From positions 11,068,638 through 11,132,637 of the forward strand of contig NC_081331.1 of the NCBI RefSeq assembly GCF_022539665.2: a stretch of 64,000 nucleotides of DNA, given 5' to 3'. The notes beneath the pieces were generated by a model. It searched no databases. It was not told where the DNA came from and worked only from the letters and a program-made list of their open reading frames with translations. The stretch's first letter is position 1, and every line of letters starts with the position of its first letter. Shown here piece by piece: positions 25,401 through 37,800 of the stretch. A program made the position numbers and the translations under genes. The stretch is from Daphnia carinata (lineage: Eukaryota > Arthropoda > Branchiopoda > Diplostraca > Daphniidae).

Positions 25401-28400
25401 CGTGACCATTATTGTCCGCATAATATATATATTGCCTACAAGGGCTGTTTCTTCGTTCGTGTCCAAACTTGAGCCAAGAAAATAAAATAATGGTCGTGTA
25501 AGAAAAAGGGAGACTTATATGGACGGAAGGTAGTGACTATGTACTACGGCCTTTTCCTTTTAAAGGAGACTCTACGCGTCAGAAATACTGAAATGGCTTT
25601 TGGCTTCGTTCCAGTCGAATTCCGTTATTTTTATATTTGATTCTAAATAAAGGATATGGAATTATGCATATCTTGCCGTCAGACATTGGAAACCCTTCAG
25701 GCATTTGGAATTAAGAAAATGACCGAGGTAACTGGGAACGTTTTTTTTTTATATTCAGTGTCGTAAATTATAATATTAAAAAATCTTGCATTGTTACGTT
25801 GTTCCGGTTCGTATCTAATTAGTCGCCTACCTCCTCCTACACAGAAATCTTTCCATTCAGCCAATTAGAAGATAGAAAAAAGAAAGTTTTTCTATGTAAG
25901 TTTCATTTGGATACACATAGATACCCTGTTGCACAACCTAAAAGTTTGCTGCCAATAAGCATGCCAGAAGATGAAAAGGCTTAACGTGAAAGCCCATGAA
26001 AAATGTTTGATGTTTTTCTCGTACCTTTTCTGCCATTAGCGAATGATGTGACTTAACAGAGAAGCTCACATCATCATTTAGAGTCAGCTACACAAAGGAC
26101 TTTGTTTGCTGTACAGAGACTGGAAATATCGTTCGTGTGGGCGCCTCGGGATGAGAGTCGTTGATTAAATGCAGACGGGCATAAAAGACATGCCAGTACA
26201 TACGAGACTGCACTATTTTCCAGCATTTCATTTCTCGTTTTCCGATTTTCTCATCGGCGCTAGGAGTTGCCTTATTTGATCAAAAAGTCACTATTGTCAT
26301 ATTCAAAGTTTTACGAATTGTAGCAAATGACAAAGTCATGGCAACGCCTTGCTGTGCATATGTAATATTAAAAACGAACGGCAAGTCACAAACTTTAGCT
26401 AGAGCAAGTTATTGATTTTTTTTCTCGCGTGCCTCCGTGTCAGCAGAGTTCAATCCACTCGTCTTGGCACGCAGTTCAATCCCGCGTAGGCACCGATTCA
26501 AAAGTTTCTCAAATGAAGTGGATATTATGAGCCATTTTTTGGGCACGAACGCCGACGCAGAACTATTGATGTCGCGTTTGTCTTAATGTGCATGATTATT
26601 CAAATGCCCTTTGGTACGCATTTAGCATAAGGCGAATTAAAGCAATTTCTAATTGAATTTGAGATGATCTTTGGTCATTGTGGTAACGAAGTTCGTGATC
26701 AACAAAAAAAAAATGATTTAGAATGGCGTTGAAGTGACAGCTGGTGGTGTACAACAGAAACGCTTCTTAAAAATAGGGGATGCATAGTAAAAATGCGTGA
26801 CGTAATCGGTTTTGGTGCTATCTTTATCACGTAGTTTTTATTTGCGTGAAAAATGTTGAATACTTGGAAAACGGTCAATGGGATCTGTCAAACGTGAAAT
26901 ACGATTTGTTTAGGGTTTCCACGAATGGATCCGTAAAAAAAGACAAACATTTCCTAAAAATGTCTATTAGAAAATAGTATAGAGGCGCATTAAATGTTAC
27001 AATCTATTTTCATTCCCATTTATTTATTTAAAAAAGAAAGGTTAGACAATCGTCTCATAATCGTCACAGCAGCTGATTTGATTGGTCCATAGTGTATTAT
27101 TAACTCTTTTTTATTTACACACACACACACACACACACACGGAACAATTGCGCTCAATTGCGCCGAGTCTTGTACTCGCCCATTATTATGTGACGAAGCT
27201 CCCCCGTTTGGAGTAGCATTGGCAATGATGTATCCTATATGATCACGAGAAACAAAAAAAAAGTCATCAATTTGTTACAAACAAAAGCGATGGACGCCCA
27301 GCATCCAATTGGTTCCATCTCGTCATGGATCTCCCCTTTGCTCTTAATGCCACAACTTACTCAACTTCATGACCGTTTTCTTTTTTCTTTTTTTTTTCAA
27401 TTTCCCCTCTTTTATTTTGTAAGGGAACGACGCACTTCGGTGAACCCATTTGGCACACGGTGAGCCCAGCGATATGGCCTCATCATTTGCGATAAAAATC
27501 CTTATTTCAGGCAATCGTCCAACAGAAATACGATAGGCCCGTTTGCATCCATTTTGCTTTCCTTTTGAATACTAGAAATGTTTATTTTAGGGAAAACAAC
27601 GTATATAAGAATTAAGATTGAAATGGATCCCCCAGGTGCAGTATCTTTTGGAATGAACAATTACCGCAGTATTGCTATTTATATCAAGAGCTTTCTTTTA
27701 AATTTTATGAAAAAAAAAAGTATAACGTAGGCACTAAGACATTTTTACAATGTTGCCTTCTTACGAAAAAAAATGATTTCTATACAATGTACAGTAGGAG
27801 GAAATGGATTACCCCGTTAAATATAATAGCTCCTGCGTGAAAGGTTATTGACGTTTCCGTGGTCATTTTTTTTACTCTAAAAGGTAAACGAAAATGCCCT
27901 TGCTGATGAAATCATAATAAGCTTATAGAACAAGCTTCCTTATACCTTCTTTGCCTATTTTTCACCGTTAAAAATAGAAAGATGGATTATCAAGAATTCT
28001 GTCGGACATGGTTGAAAGAAGAGGAGCTGGGCGTCTTCTCATTTGACGTGTCACAGGGAAAAGTCGAGAGACATTGATAAGAAAACATCAGCAAAGCCAC
28101 ACCTTACCACTTGTTTTTTCCCTCTCACCGTGAGGACCTCTACCCCTCTTCGCCCTTACTAGAAATAACACAAACATAAACTTTTCGTTTTCGCTACAGG
28201 ACGTCATTATAAGAAATGTTCCCTCTTTTTTTCCTAGTTAGTGTGTCTTCTTCTCAGCGCAGTATCTAATCAATTTAGCAATTATATATGTACACCGCCT
28301 GCACGCTGTCCGCAAGTTTCTAATATTAAATATCCAATATGTATACACACACACAATGCACAAACAAATTGCTAGCGGCAGCCGGGGCTCGACTTGATAA

Positions 28401-29508
28401 TTGAATTTTCGATGGTCGGATATATCGGGCGCGATCAAAACTTGAAGTTTAGATAAGAGAGAAGCTATGCCCACATGGTGAAGAGTTCCTGCAGGAGCAT
28501 TAAAAATAAAAATAGAGCTACTCCTTTATAGAAAGAAAAAACATATATCGTTGATATCTTTTTCTCAAGATTTTTTTTTGCGTTTAACCGTATGCCGACT
28601 CAAAATTTCATGTTTACATAAGATCACGTGACTTTGTTGGAAAAATAAATAAAATATTTTACTAGTGAGTCATCGAAAAAGGCGCCATTTTTAAAAGAAT
28701 GCAAAAGATCGTAAAACTTATGTTAAACAAATTCCGTGTTAGTGACGAAGCTCTCGTTTCCTTCTTTCGATTGGATATTAATGTCCACTCGTTTGTGAGA
28801 TATTTTAGCATGTTTAGGATCTTCAAGTCACGTGGAGACACGCCCAGGATAAAAATAGAGAGATAAAAACTTGTTGGAAAACTACCCTACAAAAGGGGCA
28901 GGGAAAGTTCTTTGACTTTTGTTGGCTCCGTTCAATCCTCTTTAAAAAAAAAATAGAAGGATTCCTCGCAAAGATTTATTGTCCAGCTTGTATTCTGTAT
29001 TGTTGTAAGCTCATGTAAAATGCGCCATAAAAGGAATGACTTTGTCGGGAAAGCTTGGGAGAAACTGTGCAACCCCAAAAGCTCGTTTATTGTTTATCAA
29101 CTTTTAATGCATGCATTGTTTCGTCCTACTGTTATATATAGGGGAATGACGGGTAATAAAAAATGCCAATTTTAGTCTTTTATTGCTTGTGGTCTGCGTC
29201 ATTGACTGCGACGTAGTGATTTCCATTGCAGGCATAATATCGAACGCAAAATTCGGGAATTTTTTCGTGCGACGCGACGTCCCTGCCATCTGTAATCAAG
29301 CACTAAATAAAATGCCATCTAGTGGAATCTGCTGGAGTTATGCTGTTATATTTTCAAGAAGTCAAGTCTGCTCTCTGTCGCAGGAATTCATTTAGGGATA
29401 AATCCTGAAGTACCAAGAATATTAATAAGGTAGACTCCTGGTAATAAAAAAAAGGGCTTCCCGTTTAATTTATATCAGCACCTCTCGTTTTCATGAACTA
29501 ATATTGCT
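19469..29508. other. Long AT-rich region without recognisable genes
   Basis: Ten kilobases between HR97 paralogue 2 and TDRD3 contain only short open frames on either strand, the longest 128 codons on the minus strand at 23380-23766, without recognisable protein features. The only clear repeat is an (AC)12 tract. A perfect 14-bp palindrome TTGCCTTAAGGCAA sits at 20721-20734. The start should carry the HR97 3' UTR and the end the TDRD3 promoter; neither can be placed exactly. Confidence 0.6.
27117..27140. repeat. (AC)12 microsatellite
   Basis: Twelve uninterrupted AC dinucleotides in non-coding DNA. Such tracts are often polymorphic in length. No link to a neighbouring gene is visible. Confidence 0.97.
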
Positions 29509-31892
29509 ATGGAAGAGGCAATCGTTTCTTTGAAAAAGAATGGTTGGTATGTCAAGTAACGTGTTCGAAATCCTACTATTAAAATGTGAGATTAATTTTT
29601 TTTTTCGGTTTGCAAAGGCATGTTTCCTTAGAGAAAATTAAAACGCAATTCAGTTATTACGAATCAGAAAGCAGCGGGGAAAAACGTTTTCTAAGAGACC
29701 CAGAGGCATGTATTGATGAAAAATTTATGAGTTTCCCTAGCATAATACAAAACTTTATTTACAGAAATGGCTACTTGATGAAGACTTAAAAAATATAGCA
29801 ATTTCAGTTTTGCCAGATGGAATCAATTCTGGTAAAATTACCCAGGTGATAATTAACTTTACAGTGTAGATTACAATGTAAAACTAATTTTTGCCAACTT
29901 TCTCTCTCACTTTCAGATTTCAACACCAATTGTTTTGCAAATAAAGAATGTTACAATTATTTCTGCCCCCAAGCAAAATGTTGATTCTGAGGCAGCTCCT
30001 CGCATGTTAAAAATTGCCCTAAGTGATGGGAAAACTATTTGTCATGGTGTAGAGTTTGAACACATCCCCAAAATAAGGTTATACGATTATAACTTAATTC
30101 CCAATAGAAAATTATAACAAATCTTTTTATGGCTGTTTTTACAGTTTAGTAACACCTCCTGGATCAAAAATCCGGCTAATAAAAGATGTCAAACTCTGGA
30201 ACGGGTTCATCCTTCTTGATGCCAAAAATTTCCATTATATAGGTGGGGAAGTGCCTGACTTAATTGAAGAGTGGAAAGTCCAGCAGGTAATTGAAAACAT
30301 AAATTTTAGGTCTAAATGAAACTGGACCAACATTAATACTTTCATTTCTAAATTGGATTGCAGTTGCTACTTGGCCACGTTAGGTCACAAGACCAAGATG
30401 GTCCACCTCCTTGGGTTCCTTTCGGTCGCAGAATTCAACCTCTCAACATCCTTGATGGCCAAGACAAAAAGACATTAGAGGAAAAGGAAAAAGTCGTCAA
30501 AGATGAAGAGTTTCTTAGCCAGAGGCAGGACGCTATTGCGGCTGCAGCTGACGCCAGCGGTGTAACAAAAGTGATCAAGGGTTCTGGACGCCAAGTAATT
30601 CCACTGTTACACGCAAATCGTGTTTTGCTCTATTCATTATTACAATTTGTTTCTTTTATTCCTCTTAGCTGGAAATGCAACAAGTTGAGAGAAGAGGTCG
30701 TGGCCGAGAGCGTCGTGAGAGAACATCTTACCGAGATGATGAACGTTCTGCGAAAGCCCCAGATTCGATCCGCCTTTTTGAATTTTTGCAACCGCAAATT
30801 AGTGAAAAGCCAAAAGAGGAAGATAATGCAGACTATCCTGATCAAGATGATTATGATGGAGAGGAACAAGAAGACCGACCCAGTTGGGAACGTGACAATG
30901 TGTACCGCCGTCCTGATCACGGGAGATCTGGAGGAGAGCAATCGTATACTCGAGGAAGAGGATCATTTCAAGATCGCAATGATAGCAATGGCAGAGGACG
31001 CAGAGGATCTCATCGTGTACGAGGGGGCTCCTATCATGATGATTCATCGTATCAAGACAGAAGAGGAGCATATCGTGGAAGAGGAAGATCCAATCAAGAC
31101 GATTCGTATAGAGGCAGTGGAGAATCCCGCCGTGATCGAGACTCACATCAAGATAGAGACTGGAGAGGAGTCTCGGCAGGAACAAGTTCTCGAGGTCGAG
31201 GAAGCTCTAACTTTGATCAAGAACAATCTTACCGTGGCAGAGGACAGTCGTACCGGGATAACAGGGGCTACTCTCGAAGAGGAAGAGGATCTCATCGAGA
31301 TATCGAAGATTCGTATTCAAATCACAGAAGCTCCAATAGGGATCACTATCCTTCCAGCAGAAGTCCAGTTGATGTTCTAGTTGAAGACTTTAAAGCCTGG
31401 CCTGGATTGGAAACGAAACCTGCTGCTCCTCAACTTCCAGTGCAAGTAGAAATTCGTTCAGCAGCCCCCAAATCACAGGAACAATGGATGGTGGATGATT
31501 ACTGTCTGGCCAAATGGGAATCTAGCGATAAGGTATAATCAACAAGCGAATTCAAGCCATTAACGACCTCAATTTTTAAAACAATGGTTTTCATTTTTGT
31601 AGCATTATCCAGCCGTCATCCAGCAGTTGCATCCTGCCCGTAAATCCGCAACAGTCTTATTCATCGAATCAGGTATATACGACGTTTCTTCATCTTCCCT
31701 CATAATCAATATTCGTAAATTAATTTGGGGTTGTATGTAGGTGCTACACGGATCGTAGAGACAAAATATCTTCGTCGCGACCCACAAGATACAGGAAATG
31801 GGCCATCGGTTCCCAGTCAGCCCAGAGGCGGTCAAACGACACGGATCTATACGCCTCGCAATCGTGGAGCCACATATCGAGGAGGTTGGTAA
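29509..31892 (+). CDS. TDRD3: Tudor domain-containing protein 3 (TDRD3)
   Basis: Methyl-arginine reader that partners topoisomerase 3-beta on RNA and chromatin. The likely first exon starts at 29509 (MEEAIVSLKKNGW, donor GTATGT), resembling the GW-containing N-terminus of vertebrate TDRD3. The second exon boundary is unresolved. Clear exons follow: one ending 29845 (DLKNIAISVLP), then 29917-30077, 30145-30286, 30364-30594, 30669-31532, 31603-31672 and 31741-31892. The N-terminal half is an RMI1-like OB fold, with blocks AAPRMLKIALSDG, NGFILLDA and GGEVPDLIEEW followed by GPPPWVPFG. The middle is an arginine/glycine/aspartate-rich tract (RGRG, RRGRGS) suited to RNA binding. The C-terminus is a Tudor domain (YCLAKWESSDKHYPAVIQQL to TATVLF-like SATVLFIESG) ending in an RG tail. 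I do not see the UBA domain of the vertebrate protein. Gene identity is solid; the first two exons are not. Confidence 0.88.
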
Positions 31893-32054
31893 TAAAAAAA
31901 AAACGTGTCGCAAAACAGGCGTGTATTTATCTCTACCGTCACCCGTTGTCATTTGAAACAGCGTTTATGTATAATTGGTACCTACGCATTACAAGTGACA
32001 CGTCAATTTAAAAAAAAAAGGAACAAACGAAGAAGAATCATTTTCAAATGGAAA

Positions 32055-32060
32055 AATAAA
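32055..32060 (+). terminator. Candidate polyadenylation signal of TDRD3
   Basis: An AATAAA hexamer lies 163 bp after the TDRD3 stop codon, within the 349-bp gap shared with the convergent nocturnin gene. It is the best signal of that form in the gap on this strand. Confidence 0.45.
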
Positions 32061-32241
32061 TAGTAATAGGCATTCTAGAAAGCCTAGATGGATTGTCAAA
32101 AATCAATTCAAGTTTTAGAGACTTAAAAAAAACACAATTTTCACTATGATCGTAATGTCGCTGAACAACAAAATATGTACAGTATTATTATTATCTTTTT
32201 TTTTTCTTTTTCTTTCTTTTTTTTTTTACTCGATGGTTCAA

Positions 32242-33969
32242 CTAAACGCACAAGAGCTTATTGAAGACGACGTCTGCTTGGCTGGCGTCGGAAGAAGGAA
32301 GTAGGTCAAAGTCTACGACCAGCGAAAAGTGATCGGACGGATATTGGAAGGAAGGAACGCGATCGGGACCGATTTGCTCTCCAGTGGGGAAAGGTAACAC
32401 CTGGCCGACGCTTAGTTGCCGCCGACTGAAGAAGACGTAATCGATCGTGTGACAGCACTCGCCTTCGCCGCGCACTTTCCACGTCGTGTAAGGAGGCTCT
32501 TGTCCAGCATCTGCGGCGCCTTGGACGATTCCATCGCATCGATAAGCCGAATCGAGTCCGAAACGCGGGTCAGATCGGATAGTGGAATAGACAGGCTCAG
32601 TCGGCTCAGCGTTAAAATCTCCCGCTATAATGACGGGGCAATCGGCTCCATCGATGTTGTTCTCCAGGAAGTCGAGGATGTCTTTTCCCTGTTCGTTGCG
32701 CAGCGTCGACAGTAGGGCACCTTGCCTGGCCTTGAGGTGCGTTGTAGCAACGCAAATCTGTCGGTCAGTGGCTTTATGCCGCAGCATGGTCAAGATAACC
32801 ACCTTTTGTTTTTGTTATTTTCATAATGAAAATGAAAGTGAGTTTCTCCGTAAAAATGTCTGGGTTGATATGCCTCGACGTTTTACCTGATTACTTTGAA
32901 CGCGCCAGACTTCCACGATCCGAGTTTCCACTTTGATCAGTTCATAATCATTGACGCGATAAAAGATAGCACATCCATCAGGACCATTGTTACCCTTGAT
33001 GTAAATGCATGGAGAATCCGGTTTAGGAAAGTAGATACCCTCGTATCCCTGAGTGCGCAAGGCCCTCGATAGAAACTGGTAATGGTCGACTTCCTACATC
33101 AAATTCGATTTGGAAAAAAACGTAACCGGTTAGTTGCCGACTATGGGATTGAATAACAAACAGTTGAATATGGGAAACCATAACTACCTGTAGGCAAATA
33201 ATATCAGCATTGTATTCAATAATTTCTTCGAGAATGCGATAGCGCCGAGTACGCCAATCGAGAGCTTCCAGCGGGCAGCAGACGAAATTATCGTTATGTT
33301 CTCCTAGCGCTTTTTTTTTGGAGAGAGAGAAATTAATGTCATTAAAATTGCGGCTGCGGGAAAGAAATAGTGAAATTGAAAAAAAAAAATGCTTACATTG
33401 CGATAGAATGTTCCACTGGAGTAAGCGGATACTATTGACCGGTTTTTCAGAAGGGAAATTGCGTTCGATCCTGGGCGGAAGAGCGGCCAATTCTTTGCGG
33501 CAGCGTTGCTTCATATCCTCGACCGTGCGGATGCCTTCAAAGTCGACGTCGTCGTCCTGGACGTCATCGTTGACCATTTTGGGCGCCGAGGTGAAACTAC
33601 CCATTCTGAAATTCGACAAAAAAAGACATAGTCACGTAGACTGTCAACGAAGGTCGAAAACATGCGACAAAATATCCAAGGCTGATTAAATAATGTACTA
33701 GATGCATTTCCTATAAAAACAACAACATAGAAACAGAAAAGATAATGTAGTCTCGTGACTTTTTTGTGGACAAATCAGTAAGGCAAACAGGAAGCATTTG
33801 TTCTAGGTTTTTATCCATATAAAGAGCCGTGACGATAGCTGTCCTTAGTTAATAATTCGCAGCCATATATTGAAGAAAGGAAAACAACACATCCAAATCA
33901 ATGTGGAATTTTGCAAAAATTTCTTGCGCAATCGATTTATCTGTGCTATTGCCGACTGAGAGTGTAGGT

Positions 33970-34006
<37 letters not shown>

Positions 34007-34830
34007 TGCGGAAACGGGGAAAAAAAAAGGAATTTCACTTGAAAATTTCCCTTTGGTTTTTTCTTTGTCGGATTTCTCTCGTGAAAAGAAGCCACTACGA
34101 CCGTCAGAACTGAATCCGCTTTTCCTTTTTCTCTCTTTGCACGAGATTCGGAATAGAGACGCGCTTCTACTTGACATGAATTCAGGAGAGAAGGAAAGAG
34201 AACTCATGAAAATGATGCCTCATTTTGTTTCTTCGTACTGATTACTTCACAGCAAAATCTGGGCTAGCAGAATCCTCTCACATAAAAGAAAAAGTTAATT
34301 CATGTTCTTCTTTCATTCCCCCCTCCGTTATTTCAAGCCACGAAAATAGGAGGCCCATATCGCACTAATTTTCATTCAGGATATGCAAGCAACAAAAACT
34401 TTCCCTTTAATTAAAGCGATTCCACACAATTCTGCACCCATCTGTCGTCACCGGTACTTTTGGCGGGCGTGTGATTATCGTGACGCAACCAAGACGGACG
34501 TGCCTGTCATTCTTTTGTTTTCCCCCTCTCTCGTTATTTTTGCGGGGATGGCGGTACCTACGTAATGTATCAAACGGAAGGTGTAGCTTCTAACCTGACC
34601 AAATAGAGGAGTAGTTGTTTAGGAGGAACGTAAGTACGAGGCGTTTCCTCTCCTTCGTTGTTATTGTTGGCGTCCAGCTGTTGCAATTGATGAGCGCGGC
34701 TCTTGTTGCTCGTCATCGACGCCTTGGCCAATTGTTCAGCCAATGCGAGCGATTCTCGCATTTCGCGCATATTGAAAACGGCGGGAGCAGCCGGTGGCGG
34801 CATACCCGCATTGCTTCCGGTCGAACTCAT
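32242..34830 (-). CDS. noct: Nocturnin (NADP(H) 2'-phosphatase, curled orthologue)
   Basis: Endonuclease/exonuclease/phosphatase-fold enzyme. Nocturnin removes the 2'-phosphate from NADP(H), was once thought to be a deadenylase, and is tied to circadian metabolism. Reading down the minus strand, coding exons are 34830-34595, 33605-33397, 33309-33188, 33093-32887 and 32802-32242, giving 444 residues. Catalytic blocks are all present: LLQWNILSQ, the metal-binding glutamate in CLQEVDHY (E190, across an exon junction), ATTHLKAR (about 278-284), GDFNAEPTE (D320, N322), TIDYVFFSR and YPSDHFSLV. NNGPDGCAIF and PSFQYPSDH are typical of nocturnin and separate it from CCR4-like deadenylases. The first exon ends in YLV plus two bases and joins so that the next exon reads R-M-G-S-F. 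A short form could therefore start at the ATG at 33604-33602. The acceptor of the third exon follows a long A run, which is unusual but fits the frame. Confidence 0.92.
33973..34002. repeat. Homopolymer run of 30 A
   Basis: Thirty consecutive A (T on the minus strand), inside the first coding intron of nocturnin. Long runs of this kind are prone to length error in sequencing and assembly, so the exact count is doubtful. Confidence 0.95.
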
Positions 34831-37800
34831 TTCCCCCCCAGCAATCGAAAAGAGAATCTTCTTAATCTTTGTCCTCTATTCGATGGATACCTCCCTCCGG
34901 TAAGAAAAAAAAAACACTTGGGGAGTCACGTAATAAGCCGGCAAAAAGTGGACCAGAAGAGAATACAACGGAAACACTTTGGTGGGTCGCCAGCCTTTTT
35001 GTAACGGCGGGTCAATCGATTAGACAACGTGTGTGTGTTGGTCGATGACGCACAACGATCTGAGGAACGGCAGACTGGGGCAGGGAGCGAGGAAAGAATC
35101 AACCGGCTCTGCTGATGAAGGCACTACAATGAAGAGCTACAGACGATTGCCCGTCCTTTTTATGGGCTCCGGCTATACCGGCCCTCTCTACATTATTCCA
35201 ATGCTACACCACCTTCTCTCTCTCTCTCTTTTTTCTTTATCGTGTTTTTTTTTTTTTTTAAACTTCTAGCGCGCTGAACAAATTGTTCAAAGACATACAA
35301 AAAAGAGCAAAGTAAGGAGGTGGGTGGTTTACGAAGAAAAAAATCGGAGCTGATTCCAAACCAAATGGGCCGTCCGTCGTAGCAGTTTTTTTCAAACACC
35401 ACCCTCTGTCCTCTTATTGGTGGTAGAAGAGCGACAGAGAGGGGAGGGGGGGAGGATTGTTTTTCTTTCGTTGACGACAATCCCAGTGCGGTGGGTGCGT
35501 GAGCACGTGGCCTTCAAGACGGCCGCTGCCTCAGTCAAGGAAATGACCTACGGGGTGTACTCAACCTACTGGTGGTAAACAAAGAACCATTTTTTTTTCT
35601 TCTTCTTCTTGTGTGGATGGAGGAAGACAAACAACCCACAAAGGGAAAGAAAAAAAGGGACACGTCCTATTGATTCAAGAAAGAAAGAAAAAATCTAGGT
35701 GAATTGAGAGCTTTTGCATCCATGGGATGCGGATGTGTAGGAAGCCACAGACTTGCGAGGGGATTTGAAATAGACATCGTGATAGACTATTTGATCATGT
35801 GCAACCAACGGTTAGACTCTAGCTATTATATTATATAGCCTTGATCTAGTTGAGCCGACGTCTTTCACTTGTTTTCTGACGCACGTGCTCACGGCGGAAT
35901 CACGTTACAACGAAAAAGAGCGGAATCGGCTTTAAAAAATATTTCGCACACTTGACTGTTTCTGTAATTGATGGCTTTTTTTTTTCTTTTATGTTCTCAG
36001 GAAAACAAAGAAATGACGAGGGTCTTTCATCTGGATTTAGAACGAGTCTACAACAAAAAAAGATGGAAGGCCGTTCCAGCCGATGAAATCAACCCTGACC
36101 CCACCGATGGCTTCAAAAGACTTATCCATCAATTGGTTCGCGGTGGCAGCTAATTACAAATGTCGACATCTTCCGGTAATTTGAATTTTGTTTAAACCTT
36201 GAAGAGTAGATGTGGAACACAGCAGGTGTTGTCCTTTGATTAAGAAAAAATACGTGAACATATTTAAATGACGTTTGCCACATTAGAATCCGTACTCTGA
36301 AAACCCAACGTGATTCAGCAGTATTTTTTGATTGTTATATTTGGTTTCGTTCGTCACCACACCTGAACGTCCTTGAACCCTTTTGCGCAATATGTGGCTT
36401 TAGAAAATGCATTCACGCGTTTAACGGGGATTGACGGGAGTTTAAAAAAAATATCGGAAAATTGACACGTTTTCACGACGTACGCGGAAATTTAGCTCGC
36501 GTGACAACGGCCTTTGACTAAGGTGATTCCAGGGTCACCCAAAGTTTATTTTTTTTTTGTTCCAGTGAAAAAAAGAAATAGCAGGGGATTCCCTTTAGAG
36601 TTCCGTATGACCAGAAATGAGAACACCCAAGAGCCATAGTGAAAGGAAATTTAGGTAACGTGGCCAAAAAAAACATTGCCGATTCGTTTTTGAATCGCTT
36701 TTTATTGACATCGCTCTCCGAAAATGGAAATAAAACTCTGAATTTTTGGAAGCTTTTGTTTTTTTCCCCCCACGCAACCGGATTCGATGGAAATAATGGA
36801 AAACAATTACGTGACGTCAGTCCCATTTCCCGATGTCATTAAGTTTCAGAGACTCACCACAGAGAGTTGAACAATTCACAATTGTTTTTCTAAAGGATTT
36901 TCGTGCGCAGTCCGTGACCCACTTTTTTGTTGTTTTTTTTTATTCCCCCCCTTTTTTTTTTTTAAATCAAGATTTCAGATTGTTATCTGTTTCACTTCCG
37001 TTTTCATTAACACAGGTATATTTCCGAAACCGGTACTACTTTTCATTTCATCCTGTAAAATAAACTGACATCGACTGTGCAGAGTTAGCAATCGGGTAAT
37101 GGGATCATCGTTAGAGGGCAAAGAAAGGCGGCGAACGCTCATGCGCAGTTTTTACCACGTTTAAGCAAATTTTACTTTTAGCAGCTGATAGGCGTTCAAA
37201 TGTCACGATCCCAACAATCGATTGAGGCCGTTGCTGCGCTCCCGCCAGTTAATTCAATCGTCAAATCGTGCTCGGTGGGAACACTGCTGACCCGATTTCG
37301 CTAATCACCTCGAACGATGAACGACGGAGAGTTTGTGAATAAGCGTAGCATCAACCTTGACGCGTAAACAATTCAAAACCGCAATAGCTTTTTATTGTAC
37401 TTGCGACTTCTTATTATGATTTTTTGTTTTATTGTTTGCTGATTACGTGCGGATCGAGTCATTCATCAAGTGACTCACTTGAGTGAACGTGATTCTTCAG
37501 CAAATAAAACGTCGCTTTTTGTTTCCTAAACACGATAGGACGACATGGAAAACCCCAATGCGGTCTCCTATTTCTTTCGTTTCAAGCGTGACCCACTACG
37601 TACATTTCTACCCCTCGAATTTCACGGGCCAAGGACAGAGTTGACGAAACCGACAAAATGTTTTTAACCAAAAAAAAAAAAAAAAGGTAAAAATTCAACA
37701 AAGAAATGAAACCTGGTATTTAGAAGAAAAATATATCTAGCCTTGGCCAGGTATCTACAGTAGCAATGGAATACATAGGGGGCCCTCGGATAAACACAGT

